Of a DNA stretch of 64,000 nucleotides, positions 56,629-64,000 are shown one piece after another (position 1 is the stretch's first letter; each line of letters starts with the position of its first letter). Both the position numbers and the translations under genes were made by a program. This stretch comes from Cyclaneusma minus. Lineage: Eukaryota; Ascomycota; Leotiomycetes; Marthamycetales; Marthamycetaceae. Location of the stretch: positions 620,001 through 684,000 of the forward strand of contig JAKZHN010000019.1 of assembly GCA_037179335.1 (NCBI GenBank). Direction: 5' to 3'. A model generated the notes under the pieces. That model made no database searches and was not told where the DNA came from. It saw nothing but the letters and a program-made list of their open reading frames with translations.

Positions 56629-58878
56629 ATGTTGCGCTCTCCCAAGCATTCGGCCGTGGCCTCGGCCATCTTCCTTCTCTTACTCGCCGCTCTCCTTCAT
56701 CACTATGTTCCCAACACTGTGTCAGTTCTTCCGACCCCTGAGAACCCGCTCACCGTGCGTGAGGTTACAATCAATGCCGACATCGTCTCCAATGTCGACA
56801 TCATCTCCAATGGCTCCGTGCTTCTCTCGGACCCAGAGAGAATCACAGCCGATGCTTGGAACCAATATCTTGTGAAGGGCAGCTCCCTGATGTGCGCATT
56901 TGATGCCCAGCCAGGAGCTGCCAACTACCCCGTCCAGAGCGAGTTCGCAAGTTATGACCCAACTGTACTGGCTGCCAATGGATGGAGTGTCTCCCAGGCA
57001 CCGGCGTATCTGAACGATGACTTCTTGGACCTGCCAGACCTGCTGGCTGCAATGGGCATGTCAACCAACACCCATGACTACCAGCAGATTGGCAGCGTGA
57101 ACGCGATTGACTTGCCTGGTGTTCCAGTAAGTAGAAGCCAATCCGGTATGTCAAAACATGCTAACCTCTATGTTTTGCAGAGAACGCTCGCCCACACTCT
57201 GTCTGACCTCAGCGTTTCCGAGGGGCTATTCATCGCCTATGATATCTTGTCGCCTAGCGCAATGGTCCAGAACAGGGAAAACAAAGCCATTCCGCCTCTA
57301 CACAGATGGAGTGATGTAGCCTTTCTCCAGTGGTTGGAGGTAGCGAACGGAAAATCAACCAATCCCGCAGACTTGAAATATATCATGATGAGGAGTGTTG
57401 TTAACCGCCAGACACTCAATGTCGTGTTCGCAGCCTTGTCACGTACTGGCAATCAGCTCGATGCCTACCCGGGCTCCACCTTCGCCACGAACACCGATGA
57501 GGGCAAGGCACTGTTGGGTACTCCTAACGGTAAGCAATGTTTTCTTCTATTCAATATTGTGCTCTCGCGAAACCTAGGGAATCTTCAACTTATCTTTCTG
57601 GACATGTCCTGGCTGCAAATGGACTTGCTCTTGATATCTCCTCATTCCCTGATAACTTGGGTCTTTCTGAATCACTTGGACTTCTCCTGATTAGTGGACT
57701 GCTCCGAGTGATGTAGTTCATCCCAATGTTATCAGGGATATTGGGTTTCAGCCCAATCTTCATGACAATACAAGCCTTCGCCCTCTGGCCTGCATGCAAA
57801 AGGAACTCCACCGCGATCAGTGATATACAATACAAAGATCAGAGCTAACCAGATGATAGGATATGGCCCCTGTTATTTTCTCCTCCAGCACAAGGCAGTC
57901 TTGGGCAATAAGCGGATTGACTCTGTCAGTGTCTTTGAATATGACGGCGATATTATGCTCCGCTTCAACATTGTTGACTCGCCATCTGCCTCTGTCTCCC
58001 GCCGCGACATTGATATCAAGAAGCGAGACACTCCCCCGCTCCCGCAAAAGATTTCGGCATATGACTGGCGTGGCTATGTCGTCAAGGGGTCTTCCATCCT
58101 GTGCGCTTTCAACGCTGCACCCGACGATTATAACTATCCAATCGCAAGTCAGTGGACAGATCCTGGCCAGATGGAAGCAGCCGGATGGCAGACATCCCGT
58201 CCTGCAATTAATGATGTGCTCAGGGATTCCGGAGCTGCCCCAATGCTTCAAAGCATGGATTTCTCCAGCCGCGAGGAGGACAACACGTTTGTGCAGTCAG
58301 TTAATAGCATAAGCATTCCAGGGGTACTCGTAAGTACGCCAACGACCCCGTACTAGGAAGAAGACTGACCCTTGCAGCATACGAACGCCTACTACATGAG
58401 CAGCATCAACGCAGAAGTTGGACTCTTGATTGCTGCAAACAACCAGTCTCCAAAGACAGCGCTCTACGAATGGGGCAGGGAGGGCGCGCCCACACCGCCT
58501 TTGAAGCAATGGAGCGATGTAGCCTTCCTGCAGTGGAAGCAGCAGGCCACAAATGAGGGAGTCGCTGTTCAAAACCTGAAGTACATCCTGAGATACAATG
58601 TCCAGAACGATGAAACTACCGAGGTTATCATGGAGTGCCTCAACCACGGGACACCCGGCCTCTGGCCTGGCATCGAATTCGACATAAACTCGGAAGAAGG
58701 CAGGGCGCTCTTAGGGACGCCCAATGGCTACGGAGTTGGATACCTCTTGCTGCAACATCGAGCGGACCTCGGCCGAAAGATGATCAGGAGTGTCAACATA
58801 TTTTCATCATCGGCTAGGGCACCCTATTCTTGGCTGATGCTTCGATTCAATACTGTGGACGCACCCGCTTCAAGCTGA
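56629..58878 (+). CDS. Secreted or membrane-anchored protein with two tandem copies of an unrecognised domain
   Basis: Exons 56629-57126, 57181-57529, 57860-58329 and 58378-58878 give 605 aa. An N-terminal hydrophobic helix (about 12-28, AIFLLLLAALLHHYV) acts as signal peptide or anchor. Domain 1 (about 65-325) and domain 2 (about 350-600) align throughout: YLVKGSSLMCAF with YVVKGSSILCAF; NAIDLPGV with NSISIPGV; RWSDVAFLQWLE with QWSDVAFLQWKQ; EGKALLGTPNGYG with EGRALLGTPNGYG; YFLLQHKAVLGNKRI with YLLLQHRADLGRKMI; MLRFNIVD with MLRFNTVD. An intron sits at the equivalent point after GVP/GVL in both, so an intron-containing unit was duplicated. Between the copies lie SRRD (residues 329-332) and KKRD (336-339), possible Kex2 sites. 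I do not recognise the family; two conserved Cys are not obvious, and no catalytic motif is claimed. Confidence 0.8.
57530..57859 (+). other. Unusually long intron carrying an internal hairpin
   Basis: This 330-nt intron has standard ends (GTAAGC, ATAG with CTAAC branch) but is far longer than its neighbours (48-54 nt) and is absent from the equivalent position of the second domain copy (58729 or so). TCCCTGATAACTTGGG at 57646-57661 pairs with the inverted CCCAATGTTATCAGGGA at 57722-57738, and ATCACTTGG/CCGAGTGAT pair inside. A smaller ATTGGG...CCCAAT hairpin follows at about 57740-57757. Confidence 0.6.
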
Positions 58879-61800
58879 GGTTATGAAATAATTTCATGGA
58901 ACCCTCGAGCCTGAATCAGATATAGCTTGACTGTGGGAGGGGAAGACGGCGGGTGTTTGAGAACTGGACGACGAGTTCTTGGTCTCCAGATATGCGTTTC
59001 CAGCAAATGCTGGATTGCTAGAAGTTCAGCAGAGAAAATCCTGCTACGAATACCTTGGCCAGTCTTGCTTGACAAGGATGTGTCTTTGCTGAACGTAAGC
59101 TACTTCATATTAATGACAAGCATTGAGGACCTCGGTCCCGCGTCTTTCAAGTTTTCACATACTTATGTGGTTATGAAAATATTCCGAGTCTTCGATCAAC
59201 ACAGACACACTGAGTGCCGCTTGGGACATTACAGAAAAGAAAAAAGGAAATGCTCTTTGATCGACTAGAGCGGTATAGGAACTGTGATTTTCTAGGCCTT
59301 CTGAAGTCAAATGTATTACACTATCAGCCAGCATCTTTTTAACTTTCGGTTCTTCCAGGAAGTAATGGATTGAGAGTAGACTTCAGCTCGAAGATGGAGG
59401 ATGTATCGACTTTCAAGTACCGGATGACTTCAGCTACATACCGCTTTTTGGCTTGTACCTTCAACTGTAATACGACAGCCAATCGCCGCGTTCTACCCAC
59501 GAGTATCCCACACTTGAGCACAGCGTGGCAAGCCACTTTGGCTGTCGTGCTCTCGAAATCACGTAAAGCCCCTCTTGATGAGTGTCAGTGTGACGTCTAT
59601 ACGTGATGGGTAGTGAGACTCCTGACTAGCCCAGAGAATTGAAAGCGATTCTAATAATTAGAGACGAATTCAGCGACTAGGAACATTTCGAAGATTGAAC
59701 TCAAAGGATTGAAACAGCGAAGAGATGTCCGCACCCCGGGGCAGCCATCCGAATTGAGGCCTTCCACCCCTGGCGCCGACCGCACGGATTCGCACTTTCG
59801 CAGGGCGCCAGGAACGAGATTAAGGGATCTCGGTGCCGCCCTTAGGCGCTCGCGGCCTTCCAATCCAGGTCTCCAGTCGTCACCAAGTTTGGGGGGCCGA
59901 TGGCGCTCGGGATGTGGGAAGACTGGAACATAGGGTCTGGAGGTAGCTCGGCGCGCAGCGGCTGGCCGCATGTACAGACTGCAGACGTTCACAAGCGTAC
60001 CGCCGGCAATTGACTGGTGGATGCAGGAACCCCGGAACACAGCTCACACGTTGCGAGCACGCCGTTTGGAAGCAGCTTGTGCAAAGCGTGGTTAGGGCCT
60101 CGTGCTGCGGGATTAAGGATACCGACTTTGCTTTTTGAACGGGTGTTCCTCATGGCGCCATGGCCCAGGACTGGAGAGATGTCGCACGCGGCACGGTAGA
60201 CCCTTGGTTGCAGGAAAGAGGAAAGGCCGTTTTTCTTTTTGCTCCGCTCGCACGTGTGGTTCTGCGCCCGATGGGGATGATTTTGGCTTCTGGGGTTCGA
60301 TCGAAATGCGCAGAACTGGGTTCTGTCATGCGGGTTTTGACTTTTGACAAAGATGAGAGTTTTCGACGGAGAAGTGTTTGGCGTGTAGAATTGCAGACTT
60401 CGCCCATGATCTCCGCGGTGGTAGGCTGGAATTGCGAAATCTCGGCGCGATAGCACGGTGAATATCGGGGTAGGAGCAGGCACGGTGACAATTGAGGTAG
60501 GATCGAGACATAGGTTTAATCGACCTGTCCGGTGTCGTTGGATCGTTCCCCTCGCCGTCTGACTCGTCAGTCGCCATGAGCGCCATGATAGGCCTCTGCG
60601 TCTTGTGATGTCACAAGGGCGTTGCCTGGGACGGCTTCGCAGCTGAAGTCATCCTGCCTTGCAGCATGGCGGTCGGCGAGGCTGCCGGTTCCTGACAGGA
60701 TGCGAGGCAGCACGCTGGATGCATCCTGTGCTGGCGCTGAGCGACCTGATGAATCATGATGGCCGAAGAGGTGCAGGAAGAGACGGGCCTAGAATACGGT
60801 GCACAACAGCCGTTTCGATGTCGAAGCTTCCATCTGCGATGCCGTTGATAGACGCGGGACTTGGGACGACGGAGACTGAATCAGGGTAACCGAGGAAGCG
60901 CCACATATGGGACGCTTCAATTAATTGACTTTCGGATTGACTTTCAGAGTTTGAGATCAATGCAAGTCATCTGCTTGGCTCTGTTTGATGCCCAGGAAAT
61001 CCTCGAATCCAGTGCAGCCGACGATTACATGTACTAACTGAAAGTTATGTTTGTGTACATAATGTTGTTATTGTGCTAGGGCAACTAAATCATGTAAATG
61101 GGTGACTCGGTGTTTATGTTATCTCGGTCTTCTGACGTGGCCAGCTATCAAAAATCCAATCAAATTTGGCGGCACTGGGAAGATATGGATCCCCTGGCCC
61201 TGAAAATGGGCTCACAGCTTATCAATGTTGCGTTTGCACGGCGCCGACTAACTGCTTCGATCCGTCGGCCGCTTCCACCTCCTGCATTTAGAGGCTGACA
61301 CTACCCCGATCGGCACGCCAGTCTGAGACCGCGCTCCCATTAATAGAATAACGACGATTGGAATAATAACAATGCCGCGTCGTTATAACCTGCCTACGGA
61401 GATAAACAGGATTTTGAGGAACGATCCGCGTCTAGAAGGGCAAGGGAACAACAACAGCTCACGGATGACAGAAGTGCCTGAAGAAGCGTCAGAGAGGATT
61501 GTGCAAGCTGCCGTGTAATTTGCACAGGACCAGACATGAAGACACAAAGACGACGTCAGCAGGAGATTAATTCATGCTGCTAAAGGGCAGATGTGGCGAC
61601 TAGTTTGCTCCGGAGCAGCCAATTCACGTCTGTTTTGGGCCCAATGCGGTGTCTGCCTGAGGCCGCACGCGCAAATTAAGATTGGCCCCCTCCAGGCATG
61701 CGATTGGCTTCATTGGCACAGTACGCGGCCAAGGCGCTGCCCCTTGTCGCGCGCACTGTAGTACCTCCCATCCTCTTCCCCGACCTCATTACTGTGGAGC

Positions 61801-62208
61801 AGCAGAAGCGTCGCCGGCCTTGTTTCTTCTCACCACGCACACACTCCTTTGTCAAAACTTTCTTCTTCTCGTCACTCCCGCTCTTCCTTTCCCGTCGCTC
61901 GCTCAGCTCGCCTCCACCACGCTCCCTTCTCGCCAGACGTGCCGCTCGTTGACATCTCCCAAACTCGGCGATCCAGTGGTTGATTCACTCACGCAGTCGT
62001 TCATTGCCGGACTCTAGTGTCTACCACATTCCTTACAACAAGCGCACGATCCACTCCTTCAACCCGCCTGGACTCAACTACCGCTCTGCACATAAACAAC
62101 GTCACCGACCGAGCCTCGAAGTCCTGAACCTCGCTGCTCCAAAGTCGCATTCGCCCAGCTCTCCCTCACCTCCCACGACTCTTGAACTCCTGCGATCCGC
62201 CTGCAACC
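58879..62208. other. Large intergenic region, no confident gene
   Basis: 3.3 kb. 59700-60060 is GC-rich with overlapping chance frames on both strands. A 48-codon frame at 61372-61518 (MPRRYNLPTEINRILRNDPR...) has reasonable codon use but no support. The last 0.4 kb, 61770-62200, is pyrimidine-rich and is the likely promoter and leader of the TOS1-like gene. No tRNA, rRNA or terminal-repeat element was recognised. Confidence 0.4.
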
Positions 62209-63745
62209 ATGCGTTTCACTGTCGAATCCGCTGCCGCCATCCTGGCCTTCGGCGCACCCGCCTTCGCCGATCTCTGCTCGCAGGGCTCGACTGAGGTCGG
62301 TGGTAACTGGTACTGCCAGGCCGTGTCTGCCATCGAGTACGGCAATGTCGGCAGCTCGGGATCGTACAACCAGATCACTGCCATGAACAGCGACGGTTCC
62401 TGCACGAGCACTCCCAAGGCGTTCTCTGGTCCTCTTGCTCCTCTTGACGGAGAGGTTGGTTCCCCCATCCCTAGATTGCGACCCGTGGTGTCTGCAATCT
62501 GCACCTGCGACCTGATTGCGACTCAAGCTGACATGATTGAAGGTCTCCATGCACTTCCGCGGACCCTTGGCCCTCAAGCAGTTTGCCGTCTACCACCCCA
62601 CTTCCTCTTCCAAGCGCGAGGAGCCTCATGCCCACCAGCGACGCCACGGACACGGACATCAAGACTTCCACAAGCGGGGCAAGAATGTTGAGGAGCGCGC
62701 AATTGGGGACATGGTCTATGCCACCATCGATGGCGTCCTTGTCTCGTGGGTGAATGAGTACGGCGGAGCTTCCAGCACCGCAGTCAGCTCCGCTGCTTCT
62801 ACCTCTGCTGCTGCATCCTCGGCCGCCACCAGCGCCGTCCCCAGCTCCAGCTCTGCCGCGAGCTCCTCTCACACCTCTGAGTCCAGCTCTGACAACACCA
62901 CCGTTACTGGCGCCTACACTCGTACTTCGTACTACGATTCCGCTTCCGGAACCGCCGACAACGTTGTCTTCCTCGGTAACTATGGTGGATCTGGATCTGG
63001 TGTCTGGGATACGTGAGTCTCCGGATCTTCCGGCTGTTCTTGCTAGTAGGGACTAACATTTCGGCAGCACCTTCGGAAACTCGCTGAGCTATGTTGACTC
63101 TAGCGGTACTGCTGGCGCCTCTTCCGCCACCGTTCTGGCCGATACTACCCTTCCTTCGGATTCCGAGATTGTCATTATGACTGGTCAGGAGTGCAGTGGT
63201 GATGACTGTGGTTACTACCGTGATGGAGCTGTGGCTTACCGTGAGTATTCCCTGGACTTTGGAAAGTGTTTATGGCAACTAACCCTTTTGCAGACGGTTT
63301 CGATGGTGCTGATAAGATCTTCATGATGGAATTCTCTATGCCTTCGGACAGCTCCTCCGGCTTCAACGCCGATATGCCCGCAATCTGGATGCTGAACGCC
63401 GAGATCCCCCGTACCCTCCAGTACGGCAGCTCTGCATGCTCTTGCTGGGAGTCTGGCTGTGGAGAGTTTGACATCATGGAAGTCCTGTCCTCGGGCTCAC
63501 AGTACTGCAAGTCGACCTTCCACATGAACGTCTCGGGCGGTGACTCGGACTACATCACACGCCCAACCTCAAGCACCATGAAGATCGCCGTCACCTTCAG
63601 CTCCGCCTCCAAGTCAGCCCGTATCCAGGTTCTGGACGACTCGACTGAATTTGGTACTTCTCTCGACACATCCGCCGTTAACAGTATCACTTCGCTTCTC
63701 GAGGAGACGCTGGACCTTCTGCTCTCCAAGTTCACCCTCTCGTAG
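62209..63745 (+). CDS. TOS1: TOS1-like cell-wall glycosidase (DUF2403-DUF2401)
   Basis: Secreted cell-wall protein of the yeast Tos1/YJL171C family, annotated as beta-glucan-acting glycoside hydrolase-like. Exons 62209-62454, 62543-63012, 63068-63240 and 63294-63745 give 446 aa with consistent phases. The N-terminus has a signal peptide (MRFTVESAAAILAFGAPAFA) and then the DUF2403 domain: LCSQGSTEVGGNWYCQAVSA, SYNQIT, and VSMHFRGPLALKQFAVY. A His/Lys/Arg-rich stretch (HAHQRRHGHGHQDFHKRG) and a Ser/Ala linker lead to the DUF2401 catalytic-type domain from about 195: DNVVFLGNYGG, SGVWD, TGQECSGDDCGYYRDG, MPAIWMLNAEIPRTLQYG, and CSCWESGCGEFDIMEVL. Acidic residues in CGEFDIMEVL may be catalytic by analogy with laminarinase-like folds; this is inference. 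It ends at KFTLS without an obvious GPI signal. Confidence 0.9.
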
Positions 63746-64000
63746 ATTGGCTCCGTGCCAGACACCTTGTGATAGCCATCGTCGGCTGTCTTTGGTGTTG
63801 AGCGCGCTGGCAGCTCGTCTGATTTCTTTCTGGGTTTGAGCGTTTGGTAGTTGCGGGTTCCAATGATATCCCTTCCTCGATTGTACAAACGCCGATCGCT
63901 TGTGTATATAATTTTTGCTGCCATCCTTTCATTCGACTTCTCCCGCATTTCCCGACTGCGCAGGCTGGATATTGCGAGCAGGGACAGAAAAGAATACAAA
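63746..64000. other. 3' flank of TOS1-like gene
   Basis: Nothing recognised up to the window end. Confidence 0.4.

Noticed and set aside
61372..61518. 48-codon frame MPRRYNLPTEINRILRNDPR...
   Set aside because: Plausible codon use but no homology, intron, signal or context; too short to call.

Overview
The window is nuclear DNA of a filamentous ascomycete (Pezizomycotina). Genes have short introns, mostly 45-110 nt, with GTAAGT/GTGAGT-type donors and CTAAC-like branch sites. The gene content also fits: GARP, ENTH and Pal1 housekeeping proteins, GH18, GH71 and TOS1-type cell-wall enzymes, a NACHT-ankyrin STAND protein and a DUF7918 protein. Assignment below subphylum is not supported by the sequence alone; a dothideomycete would be unsurprising.

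Layout. 0-21 kb is mostly housekeeping: the 3' end of Pol III subunit RPC34, a dual-start cyclophilin (-) head-to-head with an ENT3-type epsin (+), a 1308-aa NACHT-ankyrin protein, the CPSF30/YTH1 zinc-finger protein (-) head-to-head with a GH18 chitinase (+), VPS53, and thioredoxin reductase. 21-36 kb is mixed: a disordered two-frame locus, a 906-bp TIR element that is very AT-rich, an 826-aa fungal orphan (-) divergent from a membrane protein (+), a gene-poor stretch holding a 348-bp tandem duplication, and a decayed SET-domain gene. 37-50 kb holds a Pal1-family protein, two paralogous mini membrane proteins with 4-nt first coding exons, a GC-skewed mobile-element relic, an orphan zinc-finger-like gene with an in-frame stop, an assembly gap flanked by homopolymers, and a DUF7918 protein with SUMO-type motifs. 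50-64 kb is a cell-surface block: a 1696-aa repeat-rich GH71 protein (-), divergently transcribed from a secreted or membrane-anchored protein made of two tandem copies of an unrecognised domain, and then a TOS1-like wall glycosidase.

Themes. Trafficking (ENT3, VPS53), cell-wall or surface remodelling (GH18, GH71, TOS1, Pal1) and RNA metabolism (RPC34, YTH1) are simple co-residents; no biosynthetic cluster is visible. The most original signals are: (i) 35-37-residue repeats in the DUF7918 protein that pair a VDLT SUMO-interaction-like motif with a VKxE sumoylation-like motif; (ii) the pair of roughly 100-aa single-TM paralogs; (iii) the tandem-domain secreted protein with dibasic sites between its copies and a hairpin inside one long intron; (iv) a presequence-like open stretch without an AUG upstream of thioredoxin reductase.

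Splice sites were read by eye from frame, phase and consensus. No homology search was run.
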